Part shown: in pieces, positions 34,904 through 43,785 of the stretch
Numbering within the stretch: the stretch's first letter is position 1
How the letters are laid out: each line of letters starts with the position of its first letter
Translations under genes and position numbers: made by a program
The notes under the pieces: generated by a model
Told to the model about the DNA's origin: nothing
What the model saw: the letters and a program-made list of their open reading frames with translations, nothing else
Database searches by the model: none
Origin: Muribaculaceae bacterium
GTDB lineage: Bacteria; Bacteroidota; Bacteroidia; Bacteroidales; Muribaculaceae
DNA length: 53,339 nucleotides
Direction: 5' to 3'
NCBI GenBank assembly: GCA_009775225.1
Contig: VSPE01000012.1
Span: 1-53,339 of the forward strand

Positions 34904-35635
34904 ATGGGACAGAAAGTAAATCCTATCAGCAACCGCCTGGGCGTTATCCGCGGCTGGGACTCCAACTGGTCCGAAAAAGGTAAATACCCCGACAACATTC
35001 TCGAGGATTACAAAATCCGCGAATATCTCAACGTACGCCTGGCCAAGTGCAGTGTCTCGCGTATCGTTATCGAGCGTACGCTCAAGCTCATCACAATTAC
35101 TGTGTGCACTTCGCGCCCCGGCCTAATCATCGGCAAGGGCGGTCAGGAAGTGGAGAAGCTCAAAGAAGAACTCAAGAACATCACCGACAAGGACGTACAG
35201 ATTAACATCTACGAGGTTAAGCGCCCCGAGCTCGATGCAGAAATCGTGGCTTCGACTATCGCCCGTCAGATTGAAGGCAAGGTGGCTTACCGCCGTGCAG
35301 TCAAGATGGCTGTTGCCTCTACAATGCGTGCCGGCGCCGAAGGCGTCAAGATTCAGGTTTCGGGCCGTCTGAACGGTGCTGAAATGGCTCGCTCGGAAAT
35401 GTTCAAGGAAGGCCGTACTCCCCTTCACACACTGCGTGCCGACATCGACTACGCTCTCGTTGAAGCCCACACCAAGGTAGGCGTCATTGGCGTAAAGGTG
35501 TGGATATGCCGTGGTGAAGTTTATGGCAAGCGTGACCTCGCTCCCTCTTTCACTAACAACCAGAAAGAAGGTCGTGGTGCAGCAGGCAAGGGCCGCGAAC
35601 GTCGCGGAGGCTTCCGTTCTAAAAACAACCGTTAA
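34904..35635 (+). CDS. rpsC: 30S ribosomal protein S3
   Basis: 243 aa. MGQKVNPISNRLGVIRGWDSNW start, KH domain with LIIGKGGQEVEKLKEEL, then VSGRLNGAEMARSEMFKEGRTPLHTLRADIDY. A short basic C-terminal tail ends the protein. Mouth of the mRNA entry tunnel. Confidence 0.98.
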   Translation: MGQKVNPISNRLGVIRGWDSNWSEKGKYPDNILEDYKIREYLNVRLAKCSVSRIVIERTLKLITITVCTSRPGLIIGKGGQEVEKLKEELKNITDKDVQINIYEVKRPELDAEIVASTIARQIEGKVAYRRAVKMAVASTMRAGAEGVKIQVSGRLNGAEMARSEMFKEGRTPLHTLRADIDYALVEAHTKVGVIGVKVWICRGEVYGKRDLAPSFTNNQKEGRGAAGKGRERRGGFRSKNNR

Positions 35636-35657
35636 TAAACTCTGAAAGCACAACACA

Positions 35658-36089
35658 ATGTTACAGCCTAAGAAAACCAAATTCCGCCGCGCCCAAAAAG
35701 GTCGCAGTAAAGGCGTAGCCCAGCGTGGCAATCAGCTTGCTTTCGGATCCTTCGGAATCAAGACCCTCGAGACAAAGTGGATTACCGGTCGTCAGATTGA
35801 GGCTGCCCGTATCGCCGTTACGCGCTACATGCAGCGTCAGGGACAAATCTGGATTCGCATCTTCCCCGATAAGCCTATCACCAAAAAGCCTGCCGACGTC
35901 CGAATGGGTAAAGGTAAAGGTAACCCCGAAGGCTTCGTGGCGCCTGTAACCCCCGGCCGCGTTATCATTGAAGTGGAAGGCGTAAGCTACGACATCGCTA
36001 AGGAGGCACTTCGCCTTGCAGCCCAGAAGCTTCCTGTCGTAACTAAATTTATCGTGCGTCGCGACTACGACCCCACCCAAAACGTGTAA
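35658..36089 (+). CDS. rplP: 50S ribosomal protein L16
   Basis: 143 aa. MLQPKKTKFRRAQKGR start, QRGNQLAFGSFGIKTLE, and the RMGKGKGNPEGFVAPV loop that contacts the A-site tRNA. Normal length. Confidence 0.98.
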   Translation: MLQPKKTKFRRAQKGRSKGVAQRGNQLAFGSFGIKTLETKWITGRQIEAARIAVTRYMQRQGQIWIRIFPDKPITKKPADVRMGKGKGNPEGFVAPVTPGRVIIEVEGVSYDIAKEALRLAAQKLPVVTKFIVRRDYDPTQNV

Positions 36090-36095
36090 TAAGCT

Positions 36096-36293
36096 ATGAA
36101 GAAAGAAGAAATCCGCGAAATGTCGACAGCCGACCTGCGTGAGCGTCTCGCTCAGATGGAGACCGAGTATCTCCAGCAGCGTATGAACCACGCAGTGACT
36201 CCCCTTGACAATCCCGCAAAGATCACCGCCGACCGCCGCATGATAGCACGTGTTAAAACCGAGCTCCGTCAGCGCGAACTTAACAATAAATAA
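36096..36293 (+). CDS. rpmC: 50S ribosomal protein L29
   Basis: 65 aa, two helices as in L29 (EIREMSTADLRERLAQMETEYLQQRMNHA, RRMIARVKTELRQREL). 6 nt after rplP, 11 nt before rpsQ. Confidence 0.95.
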   Translation: MKKEEIREMSTADLRERLAQMETEYLQQRMNHAVTPLDNPAKITADRRMIARVKTELRQRELNNK

Positions 36294-36304
36294 GCAACGC
36301 AAAA

Positions 36305-36565
36305 ATGGAAGTAAAACGTAACCTGCGCAAAGAGCGCATCGGCGTGGTCTCCAGCAACAAAGGCGACAAGACTATTACCGTCACCGTAAAATGGAAGGAA
36401 AAACACCCCATCTACGGCAAGTTCGTCAACAAGACCAAGAAATACCACGCTCACGATGAGAAGAACGAATGCTCGGTAGGCGACACCGTACGTCTGATGG
36501 AGACTCGTCCTCTCTCCAAGACCAAACGCTGGAGATTAGTTGAAATTATCGAAAAAGTTAAGTAA
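36305..36565 (+). CDS. rpsQ: 30S ribosomal protein S17
   Basis: 86 aa OB-fold protein: RKERIGVVSSNKGDKTITVTV, then HPIYGKFVNKTKKYHAHDEKNECSVGD. Normal length. Confidence 0.97.
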   Translation: MEVKRNLRKERIGVVSSNKGDKTITVTVKWKEKHPIYGKFVNKTKKYHAHDEKNECSVGDTVRLMETRPLSKTKRWRLVEIIEKVK

Positions 36566-36567
36566 AA

Positions 36568-36933
36568 ATGATACAGACTGAATCACGCCTTACCGTAGCC
36601 GACAACAGCGGCGCAAAAGAAGTGCTCTGCATCCACGTGCTCGGTGGCACAGGCCGTCGCTATGCTTCGGTCGGTGACATCATCGTGGTCACTGTCAAGA
36701 ACGCACTCCCCGGCGCTGACGTCAAGAAAGGCACCGTGTCGCGCGCTATAGTGGTACGCACCAAGAAAGAAGTGCGCCGTCCCGATGGCTCGTACATCCG
36801 CTTCGACGACAACGCTTGCGTGCTCCTCAAGAACGACGGCGACCTACGAGGCACCCGTATCTTCGGTCCTGTGGCCCGCGAGCTCCGCGCCAAGAACATG
36901 AAAATTGTGTCTCTGGCACCCGAAGTACTCTAA
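36568..36933 (+). CDS. rplN: 50S ribosomal protein L14
   Basis: 121 aa. MIQTESRLTVADNSGAKEVLCI start and RIFGPVARELR end are standard. 2 nt after rpsQ. Confidence 0.98.
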   Translation: MIQTESRLTVADNSGAKEVLCIHVLGGTGRRYASVGDIIVVTVKNALPGADVKKGTVSRAIVVRTKKEVRRPDGSYIRFDDNACVLLKNDGDLRGTRIFGPVARELRAKNMKIVSLAPEVL

Positions 36934-36955
36934 ATAACATTTACAACAAAGCGTC

Positions 36956-37273
36956 ATGAGCAAGATACAAATCAAAAAAGGCGACACCGTCTACGTCCTC
37001 GCCGGCGAAGACAAAGGCAGGACCGGACGTGTGCTCGCCGTGCTCCGTGACAAGAACCGCGCTATCGTTGAAGGCGTGAACATTGTCACCAAGGCAACAA
37101 AGCCCTCCGCACAATATCCCCAGGGCGGCCTCATCAAGAAGGAAGCTCCCATCCACATCTCTAACATCAACCTGGTCGACCCTAAGACCGGCAAGCCCAC
37201 CCGCATCGCTATCAAGCGCGAGAACGGCAAGGCAGTACGCATCGCTAAAAAATCCAATCAGGAAATTAAATAA
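36956..37273 (+). CDS. rplX: 50S ribosomal protein L24
   Basis: 105 aa KOW-domain protein: KIQIKKGDTVYVLAGEDKGRTGRVL, then EGVNIVTKATKPS. The stop overlaps the rplE start by one base (TAATG). Confidence 0.97.
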   Translation: MSKIQIKKGDTVYVLAGEDKGRTGRVLAVLRDKNRAIVEGVNIVTKATKPSAQYPQGGLIKKEAPIHISNINLVDPKTGKPTRIAIKRENGKAVRIAKKSNQEIK

Positions 37274-37824
37274 TGAGCACATCACTGCAAAAAGACTACA
37301 AGGAGCGCATTGTTCCGGCTCTCGAGCGTGAGTTTAACTACACCACCGTAATGCAGGTGCCCCGCCTTGAAAAGATTGTTATCAATCAGGGTATCGGCGC
37401 TGCCACTCAGGACAAGAAACTCATCGAGACTGCTATCGAAGAGCTCACCGCCATTACAGGCCAGAAAGCTGTGGCTACGCTCTCGAAGAAGGACATCTCC
37501 AACTTCAAGCTCCGCAAGAAAATGCCCGTTGGCGTGCGCGTGACTCTCCGTCGCGACAAAATGTACGAATTCCTCGAGCGCCTCATCCGTGTGGCACTTC
37601 CCCGTATCCGCGACTTCAAGGGTATCGAGGGCAAGCTCGACGGCCGTGGCAACTACACCCTCGGCATCACCGAGCAGATTATCTTCCCCGAAATCAACAT
37701 CGACAACATCAACAAGCTGATGGGTATGAACATCACATTCGTAACCTCGGCTGCCACCGATGAGGAAGGCTACGCTCTGCTGAAGCACTTCGGACTCCCC
37801 TTCAAAAACGCTAAAAATAACTAA
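37273..37824 (+). CDS. rplE: 50S ribosomal protein L5
   Basis: 183 aa. Binds 5S rRNA. KIVINQGIGAATQDKKLIETAIEELTAITGQKAV and DFKGIEGKLDGRGNYTLGITEQIIFPEI are typical. Confidence 0.98.
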   Translation: MSTSLQKDYKERIVPALEREFNYTTVMQVPRLEKIVINQGIGAATQDKKLIETAIEELTAITGQKAVATLSKKDISNFKLRKKMPVGVRVTLRRDKMYEFLERLIRVALPRIRDFKGIEGKLDGRGNYTLGITEQIIFPEINIDNINKLMGMNITFVTSAATDEEGYALLKHFGLPFKNAKNN

Positions 37825-37831
37825 TCACCCT

Positions 37832-38149
37832 ATGGCTAAAGAATCAATGAAAGCCCGCGAGGTGAAGCGTGCACGCCTGGTAGCGAAATATGCCGAGCGT
37901 CGCGCCGAGCTCAAGAAGATTGTGAACGCCGGTGTCGAAGACGACCCCGAAAAGCGCGCCGCCGCTTACGAAGCAGCTCAGGAGCTCCAGACCCTCCCCA
38001 AGAACAGCTCGTATATCCGCAAGCACAACCGTTGCTCTATCACCGGCCGTCCCAAAGGATATATGCGTCAGTTCGGCATCTCGCGTATTCAGTTCCGCGA
38101 AATGGCCTCCGCAGGCCTCATCCCCGGCGTAAAGAAGGCAAGCTGGTAA
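37832..38149 (+). CDS. rpsN: 30S ribosomal protein S14, zinc-free type
   Basis: 105 aa. MAKESMKAREVKRARLVAKY start and HNRCSITGRPKGYMRQFGISRIQFREMA end. Only one Cys is present, so this is the long zinc-independent (C-) form rather than the short CxxC form. A 136-nt hairpin-rich spacer follows before rpsH. Confidence 0.97.
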   Translation: MAKESMKAREVKRARLVAKYAERRAELKKIVNAGVEDDPEKRAAAYEAAQELQTLPKNSSYIRKHNRCSITGRPKGYMRQFGISRIQFREMASAGLIPGVKKASW

Positions 38150-38285
38150 TCACTCTCCCCGGCTTGCCGCCCGGCAAGCGGTGATGTCTAAATCCGCCTG
38201 TGGCCGACATTGGACATCATCGACTAAAGAGAGTATTAAATATTGTTGGGCAATTCGGCCCAATCAATTTAAACATCAATATCAA
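38150..38285 (+). promoter_or_regulatory. rpsN-rpsH spacer: candidate r-protein binding leader
   Basis: Three stems: GCTTGCC / GGCAAGC (38162-38168 / 38173-38179); GATGTC / GACATC (38183-38188 / 38213-38218); ATTG-TTGGGC / GCCCAA-T-CAAT (38242-38251 / 38258-38268), ending 17 nt before rpsH. Most gaps in this block are under 30 nt. S8 is the autoregulator of the spc operon in E. coli; a similar role is inferred. Confidence 0.5.
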
Positions 38286-38684
38286 ATGACTGATCCTATA
38301 GCAGATTATCTCACAAGATTGAGGAACGCTATCAAAGCCAACCACCGCGTGGTGGAAGTTCCCGCCTCAAACTTGAAAAAAGAAATCACTAAGATTCTCT
38401 TTGAACAAGGCTATATACTTAACTACAAGTTTATAGACGGCGACAATAAGCAGGGCACTATCAAGATAGCCCTAAAGTACGACCCGCAGGACCGTGTCAA
38501 CGCCATCAAGGGCCTCAAGCGCGTTTCCCGTCCGGGTCTCCGCCAGTATACCGGCTACAAAGACATGCCTCGCGTCCTCAACGGACTCGGCATCGCCATA
38601 CTGTCGACCTCGCAAGGTGTAATGACCAACAAGAAAGCTGCCGACCTCAAGATTGGCGGCGAAGTACTGTGCTACGTATATTAA
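38286..38684 (+). CDS. rpsH: 30S ribosomal protein S8
   Basis: 132 aa from the ATG at 38286 (MTDPIADYLTRLRNA), the universal S8 start; the longer frame from 38181 would translate the hairpin spacer. The C-terminal GIAILSTSQGVMTNKKAADLKIGGEVLCYVY is normal for S8. Confidence 0.98.
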   Translation: MTDPIADYLTRLRNAIKANHRVVEVPASNLKKEITKILFEQGYILNYKFIDGDNKQGTIKIALKYDPQDRVNAIKGLKRVSRPGLRQYTGYKDMPRVLNGLGIAILSTSQGVMTNKKAADLKIGGEVLCYVY

Positions 38685-38711
38685 TCAACCAACCCAGAAA
38701 GGAAAAATACT

Positions 38712-39269
38712 ATGTCAAGAATAGGTAAAGCTCCCATCGCCATTCCCGCAGGCGTGACTGTAACGGTTGATAATAACAACGTTGTTACTGTCAAGGGCAA
38801 ATACGGCGAGCTCAAGCAGGCCGTAAACCCCGACCTCACCGTGAGCGTCGAAGACAACATGGTGCACATTACCCGTCCTACCGATGACCGCGAACACCGT
38901 GCACAGCATGGCCTCTACCGCGCACTCATCCACAATATGGTAGAAGGTGTGCATCAGCGCTACCGCAAAGAAATGGAGCTTGTAGGTGTGGGTTACCGCG
39001 CCTCTGCCACCGGACAAGTTCTCGAACTGTCTCTCGGCTACTCCCACGCAATATATCTGAAGCTTCCCGCAGAAGTGGCTGTGGAGGCTAAGACCGAGCG
39101 TAACAAAAACCCGCTCATCATCCTCGAAAGCCAGGACAAGCAGCTCCTCGGCCAGGTGTGCGCCAAGATACGCTCTTTCCGCAAGCCTGAACCCTACAAA
39201 GGCAAAGGTATCAAATTTGTCGGCGAGATTATCCGCCGCAAGTCCGGCAAGAAGGCCGGTGCCAAATAA
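38712..39269 (+). CDS. rplF: 50S ribosomal protein L6
   Basis: 185 aa. SRIGKAPIAIPAGVTVTVDNNNVVTVKGKYGEL start and EPYKGKGIKFVGEIIRRKSGKKA end, the two-domain L6 pattern. Confidence 0.98.
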   Translation: MSRIGKAPIAIPAGVTVTVDNNNVVTVKGKYGELKQAVNPDLTVSVEDNMVHITRPTDDREHRAQHGLYRALIHNMVEGVHQRYRKEMELVGVGYRASATGQVLELSLGYSHAIYLKLPAEVAVEAKTERNKNPLIILESQDKQLLGQVCAKIRSFRKPEPYKGKGIKFVGEIIRRKSGKKAGAK

Positions 39270-39288
39270 CCATTAAGCCCACACAGTC

Positions 39289-39633
39289 ATGATTTCAAAG
39301 ATAGAAAGAAGAACTAAAATCAAGACGCGCATCCGTGGCAAAATCTCCGGCACCGCCGAGCGTCCCCGTATGACCGTCTTCCGCAGCAACAAGCAAATCT
39401 ACGTACAGCTTATCGACGACCAGGCTGGCCGCACTCTCGTGGCTACCTCGTCGAAAGGTATCGACCAGAAGGCCACCAAGTGCGAAATCGCCGCTATGGT
39501 AGGCACCGCTATCGCTGCTAAAGCCCTCGAAGCAGGCATCACCGAAGTGGTTTTCGACCGCAACGGCTACCTCTTCCATGGTCGTGTTAAATCCCTTGCT
39601 GATGCTGCCCGCAGCGCCGGCCTCAAATTCTGA
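39289..39633 (+). CDS. rplR: 50S ribosomal protein L18
   Basis: 114 aa. Binds 5S rRNA. RIRGKISGTAERPRMTVFRSNKQIYVQLIDD and VVFDRNGYLFHGRVKSLADAARSAGLKF are standard. Confidence 0.98.
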   Translation: MISKIERRTKIKTRIRGKISGTAERPRMTVFRSNKQIYVQLIDDQAGRTLVATSSKGIDQKATKCEIAAMVGTAIAAKALEAGITEVVFDRNGYLFHGRVKSLADAARSAGLKF

Positions 39634-39639
39634 TAAACT

Positions 39640-40158
39640 ATGGCTAAAAGAAACAATAGAGTAAAATCGACAGGCGACCTCGAACTTAAGGACCGTCTGG
39701 TGGCCATCAACCGAGTTACCAAGGTAACCAAGGGTGGTCGCACTTTCACTTTCGCAGCCATTGTCGTTGTCGGTAACGAAGACGGCATCATCGGCTGGGG
39801 CCTCGGTAAGGCCAACGAAGTGCAGGCTGCTATCGCCAAGGGCGTTGAAGCTGCAAAGAAAAACCTCATCCGCGTACCCGTGCACAAAGGCACCATTCCT
39901 CACGAACAGGTTGCCAAGTTCGGCGGCTCGCGCATTATCCTCAAGCCCGCTTCGCACGGTACCGGTGTTAAGGCCGGTGGTGCTATGCGTGCCGTACTCG
40001 AGAGTGTAGGTATCACCGACGTTCTTGCAAAGAGCAAGGGTTCGTCGAACCCCCACAACCTCGTGAAGGCTACTATAGCAGCTCTCGACGAAATGCGTTC
40101 GCCCGCCCAGGTGGCACAGAACCGCGGTATCTCCGTTGAACAAGTGTTCAAAGGCTAA
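39640..40158 (+). CDS. rpsE: 30S ribosomal protein S5
   Basis: 172 aa. LKDRLVAINRVTKVTKGGRTFTFAAIVVVGNEDGIIGWGLGKANEV is the conserved double-stranded-RNA-binding block; the C-terminal domain has GSSNPHNLVKATIAAL. Confidence 0.98.
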   Translation: MAKRNNRVKSTGDLELKDRLVAINRVTKVTKGGRTFTFAAIVVVGNEDGIIGWGLGKANEVQAAIAKGVEAAKKNLIRVPVHKGTIPHEQVAKFGGSRIILKPASHGTGVKAGGAMRAVLESVGITDVLAKSKGSSNPHNLVKATIAALDEMRSPAQVAQNRGISVEQVFKG

Positions 40159-40179
40159 CCCTAAAATCAAGCACTTACA

Positions 40180-40359
40180 ATGGCACAGATAAAAATCACT
40201 CAGATAAAGAGCCGCATCAACTGCCCGGCGGTGCAGAAGCGCACCCTCGACGCCCTCGGCCTCAAGAAAATGTATCACACCGTGGTTAAGGAAGATACTC
40301 CCTCGGTGATGGGCATGGTTAACAAAGTTCGCCACTTGGTAGAAGTGACCAACGCTTAA
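40180..40359 (+). CDS. rpmD: 50S ribosomal protein L30
   Basis: 59 aa, just below the usual length cutoffs for ORF calling. MAQIKITQIKSRINCPAVQK start and LKKMYHTVVKEDTPSVMGMV match L30. It lies between rpsE (21 nt) and rplO (14 nt), its normal place. Confidence 0.95.
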   Translation: MAQIKITQIKSRINCPAVQKRTLDALGLKKMYHTVVKEDTPSVMGMVNKVRHLVEVTNA

Positions 40360-40373
40360 AAACGATTACGACA

Positions 40374-40820
40374 ATGAACTTAAGCAATTTACAACCCGCA
40401 CCCGGTTCCGTTAAACGCAGCACTCGCATCGGCCGCGGTGCCGGCTCAGGCAAAGGCGGCACATCGACACGTGGCCACAAGGGTGCAAAGTCGCGCTCGG
40501 GCTACTCTCGTAAAATCGGTTTCGAAGGTGGCCAGATGCCTCTCCAGCGCCGTCTTCCCAAATTCGGCTTCAAGAATATCAACCGTGTGGAATACAAAGC
40601 CATCAACCTCGACCTCATCTCCGGCCTTGCTGAAGCAGGCAAGCTCGATAAGGTAGGTATCGAAGAACTCCGCGCAGCAGGCTACCTCCGTCGTGGCCAG
40701 CTCGTGAAGATTCTTGCCAATGGTAATGTGACCAAAGCTCTCACTGTTGAAGCCAATGCATTCTCCGCTGCTGCCAAGGCTGCAATTGAAGCTGCCGGCG
40801 GAACTGCTCAAACTGTCTAA
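40374..40820 (+). CDS. rplO: 50S ribosomal protein L15
   Basis: 148 aa. NLQPAPGSVKRSTRIGRGAGSGKGGTSTRGHKGAKSR is the basic N-terminal tail of L15; GFEGGQMPLQRRLPKFGFKN follows. 2 nt before secY. Confidence 0.98.
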   Translation: MNLSNLQPAPGSVKRSTRIGRGAGSGKGGTSTRGHKGAKSRSGYSRKIGFEGGQMPLQRRLPKFGFKNINRVEYKAINLDLISGLAEAGKLDKVGIEELRAAGYLRRGQLVKILANGNVTKALTVEANAFSAAAKAAIEAAGGTAQTV

Positions 40821-40822
40821 TT

Positions 40823-42172
40823 ATGAGATTTATAGAAACCCTTAAAAATATCTGGACAATCCAGGAGCTCCGCCAGCGCCTCCTTATCACCCTCCTGTTG
40901 GTATTCATATACCGACTGGGGTGCTATGTGGTGCTGCCGGGCATCTCTCCTTCTGACATCGACGCTCTTGCCAACTTTACCAACAAGACCGGTCTGATGC
41001 AGCTCCTGGATATGTTCTCCGGAGGTGCATTCTCGCAGGCCTCAATCTTCGCACTGGGTATCATGCCCTACATCACCGCGTCGATTGTGATACAGCTCTG
41101 CGGTATGATTCTTCCGTCGTTCCAGAAGATGCAGCGCGAAGGAGAAAGCGGGCGTCAGAAGCTCAACCAGTATACCCGCTATCTCACCGTTCTCATTCTG
41201 TGTCTTCAGGCTCCCGCTTACCTTGTCAACCTTCAGGTGCAGGTAAACGGCGCTGCCAACGGAAGCACTCTCCAGCTCGGTTTCTGGACTTATGCTTACC
41301 TCACGGTAATCCTTGCCGCAGGCTCCATGTTCATTATGTGGCTCGGCGAGCGCATCACCGACCGTGGTATTGGCAACGGTATCTCATTCATCATCTTGGT
41401 TGGTATCATCGCCCGTCTCCCGGGGTCGCTCTATTATGAGTTTATCAGCCGCCTTCCCGGAGCTTCGGGCAGCCAGGGCGGTTTGGTAATGTTCATCGTG
41501 GAGATTGTACTGCTTTTCGCCGTTACAGTTGGTGCCGTGCTTCTCGTACAAGGTACTCGCAAAGTGCCCGTGCAGTATGCAAAGCGCATTGTAGGCAACC
41601 GTCAGTACGGTGGTGCGCGCCAGTACATCCCTCTTAAGGTCAATGCAGCAGGTGTGATGCCTATCATCTTCGCGCAGGCAATCATGTTTATCCCCATGAC
41701 TCTTGCCGGTTTCCGTGGAGGCGAGAGCGGCTTCATGCACGCTTTCACCGATATCAATAGCTTTTGGTATAACCTCGTATTCTTTTTGCTGATTGTGGCC
41801 TTCACATACTTCTATACCGCCATTACGGTGCGTCCCACCCAGATGGCAGAAGATATGAAGCGCAACAACGGTTTCATACCCGGTGTGAAGCCCGGCAAGA
41901 AGACCGCCGAATACCTAGACACTATCATGTCGCGCATCACACTGCCCGGCTCAATTTTCCTCGGCATCGTTGCCATTCTTCCGGCTTTTGCCCGTTTCTT
42001 CGGCATCAGCCAGAACTTCGCCCAGTTCTTCGGCGGCACATCGCTGCTGATTATGGTGGGTGTGGTACTCGATACCCTTCAGCAGATTGAGTCGCACCTT
42101 ATGATGCACCACTATGACGGCCTGATGAAGGAAGGCAAAATCAAGGGTCGCACCACCGGCCAGGCTTACTAA
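40823..42172 (+). CDS. secY: Preprotein translocase channel subunit SecY
   Basis: 449 aa with ten membrane helices. The plug and helix 2 region DMFSGGAFSQASIFALGIMPYITASIVIQL, then GERITDRGIGNGISFIILVGI, and the large cytosolic loop QGTRKVPVQYAKR are typical. Forms the inner-membrane channel with SecE and SecG. 36 nt before map; no adk gene lies between. Confidence 0.98.
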   Translation: MRFIETLKNIWTIQELRQRLLITLLLVFIYRLGCYVVLPGISPSDIDALANFTNKTGLMQLLDMFSGGAFSQASIFALGIMPYITASIVIQLCGMILPSFQKMQREGESGRQKLNQYTRYLTVLILCLQAPAYLVNLQVQVNGAANGSTLQLGFWTYAYLTVILAAGSMFIMWLGERITDRGIGNGISFIILVGIIARLPGSLYYEFISRLPGASGSQGGLVMFIVEIVLLFAVTVGAVLLVQGTRKVPVQYAKRIVGNRQYGGARQYIPLKVNAAGVMPIIFAQAIMFIPMTLAGFRGGESGFMHAFTDINSFWYNLVFFLLIVAFTYFYTAITVRPTQMAEDMKRNNGFIPGVKPGKKTAEYLDTIMSRITLPGSIFLGIVAILPAFARFFGISQNFAQFFGGTSLLIMVGVVLDTLQQIESHLMMHHYDGLMKEGKIKGRTTGQAY

Positions 42173-42208
42173 GTCAGGTTAAACATATCGACAAGATATA
42201 TTAGTTAA

Positions 42209-42991
42209 ATGATTTATCTCAAGACACCGGAAGAAATCAATCAGATGCGGCCAGCCTGCACCCTCGTGTCGCAGGTACTTGCCGAACTAGGCCGCTGGAT
42301 TGAACCCGGCGTAAGCACACGCAAGCTCGACACCATTGCCCGTGAGTTCATCATGGACAATGGTGGCAAGCCTGCCTGTCTTGGCTACGAAGGTTTTCCG
42401 GGAACCCTCTGCATAGAAGTCAACGAGATGGTAGTGCACGGATTTCCCTCCGACCGTATACTTGTCGATGGCGATATTGTCGGCATCGATACAGTGGTAG
42501 AGAAAGACGGTTTCTGCGGCGATTCCTGCTATACATTCGCAGTAGGTACAATCTCACCCGAGAAGCTTGCCCTGTGCCGCACCACTCGCGAGGCTCTCTA
42601 TGTGGGTATCGAGGCTGCAAAGCCCGGCGCCCGTATCGGGGATATCTCGAATGCCGTGCAGACATATTGCGAGAAGCGGAACTATTCGCTTGTGCGCGAG
42701 ATGACCGGTCATGGTATCGGGCGCAGCATGCACGAAGACCCTCAGGTGCCGAATTATGGTCGCCGTGGGATTGGCCCCCGTCTGCAGAACGGAATGTGCA
42801 TCTGCATAGAGCCTATGGTTAACATGGGCAGCCGCAATATAGTGATAGAATCGAACGGCTGGGAATGTCGCACGCGCGACCGCAAGCCTTCGGCGCACTA
42901 TGAGCACACAATCGCTATCGTGGACGACCGTACAGAGGTACTCACAACCTTCGACTACATCCATCAGGCTATTACAGATAAATTTATTTAA
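42209..42991 (+). CDS. map: Type I methionine aminopeptidase
   Basis: 260 aa. Removes the initiator Met from nascent proteins. Metal ligands sit in GIDTVVEKDGFCGDSCYTF, MTGHGIGRSMHEDPQVPNYG, CICIEPMVNMG and HYEHTIAI (last Glu/His region), as in MetAP-I. No N-terminal zinc finger extension. Followed by infA. Confidence 0.96.
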   Translation: MIYLKTPEEINQMRPACTLVSQVLAELGRWIEPGVSTRKLDTIAREFIMDNGGKPACLGYEGFPGTLCIEVNEMVVHGFPSDRILVDGDIVGIDTVVEKDGFCGDSCYTFAVGTISPEKLALCRTTREALYVGIEAAKPGARIGDISNAVQTYCEKRNYSLVREMTGHGIGRSMHEDPQVPNYGRRGIGPRLQNGMCICIEPMVNMGSRNIVIESNGWECRTRDRKPSAHYEHTIAIVDDRTEVLTTFDYIHQAITDKFI

Positions 42992-43001
42992 AATACCATC
43001 T

Positions 43002-43220
43002 ATGGCAAAACAATCAGCAATCGAACAGGACGGGATTATCGTCGAGGCGCTGTCGAACGCAATGTTCCGCGTCGAACTCGAAAACGGCCACGAAATCACC
43101 GCGCATATCTCGGGAAAGATGCGTATGCACTATATCAAGATACTTCCCGGCGACAAGGTGCGCGTTGAGATGTCGCCCTACGACCTGTCTAAAGGACGTA
43201 TTGCTTTCCGCTATAAATAA
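43002..43220 (+). CDS. infA: Translation initiation factor IF-1
   Basis: 72 aa from the ATG at 43002. MAKQSAIEQDGIIVEALSNAMFRVELENGHEITAHISGKMR is the IF-1 OB-fold; ends SKGRIAFRYK. The in-frame start at 42900 lies in map. Confidence 0.97.
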   Translation: MAKQSAIEQDGIIVEALSNAMFRVELENGHEITAHISGKMRMHYIKILPGDKVRVEMSPYDLSKGRIAFRYK

Positions 43221-43237
43221 TCGAAACACTAAAAGAT

Positions 43238-43354
43238 ATGAAAGTAAGAGCATCCGTTAAAAAACGCACTCCGGACAGCAAGATTGTCCGTCGCAAAGGA
43301 CGTCTGTACGTCATCAACAAAAAGAACCCCAAGTACAAACAACGTCAAGGATAA
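43238..43354 (+). CDS. rpmJ: 50S ribosomal protein L36, zinc-free type
   Basis: 38 aa. MKVRASVKKRTPDSKIVRRK then LYVINKKNPKYKQRQG. The four zinc ligands of classic L36 (Cys-Cys-Cys-His) are replaced, so it is the C- form. 17 nt after infA and 42 nt before rpsM. Confidence 0.95.
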   Translation: MKVRASVKKRTPDSKIVRRKGRLYVINKKNPKYKQRQG

Positions 43355-43396
43355 TTCTATTATTTTTGAATAAATAATAAGCTGACACATAATCAC

Positions 43397-43777
43397 ATGG
43401 CAGTACGTATAGTGGGAGTTGACCTCCCCCAGAACAAAAGAGGTGAAATCGCCTTGACATACATCTTCGGCATCGGCCGCAGCGCAGCCAAAAATATCCT
43501 TAACAAGGCCGGCATCGATGTTAACATCAAAGTAAAGGATTGGACCGACGACCAGGCAGCCAAAGTCCGCGAAGTAATCGGCAACGACTACAAGGTGGAA
43601 GGTGACCTTCGCAGCGAAATCCAGCTCAACATCAAGCGTCTGATGGATATCGGCTGCTACCGCGGTATCCGTCACCGCAACGGCCTCCCCGTGCGTGGCC
43701 AGAGCACCAAGAACAATGCCCGCACACGTAAGGGTCGCAAGAAAACCGTTGCTAACAAGAAGAAAGCTACTAAATAA
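43397..43777 (+). CDS. rpsM: 30S ribosomal protein S13
   Basis: 126 aa. AVRIVGVDLPQNKRGEIALTYIFGIGRSAAKNIL start and RHRNGLPVRGQSTKNNARTRKG, the tail that contacts P-site tRNA. Start of the alpha block. Confidence 0.98.
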   Translation: MAVRIVGVDLPQNKRGEIALTYIFGIGRSAAKNILNKAGIDVNIKVKDWTDDQAAKVREVIGNDYKVEGDLRSEIQLNIKRLMDIGCYRGIRHRNGLPVRGQSTKNNARTRKGRKKTVANKKKATK

Positions 43778-43785
43778 TAAATAAC

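Noticed and set aside
38181..38285. Longer start for rpsH
   Set aside because: Would translate the hairpin spacer; MTDPIADYL is the universal S8 start.
39295..40335. 346-codon minus-strand open frame
   Set aside because: Antisense to rplR, rpsE and rpmD.
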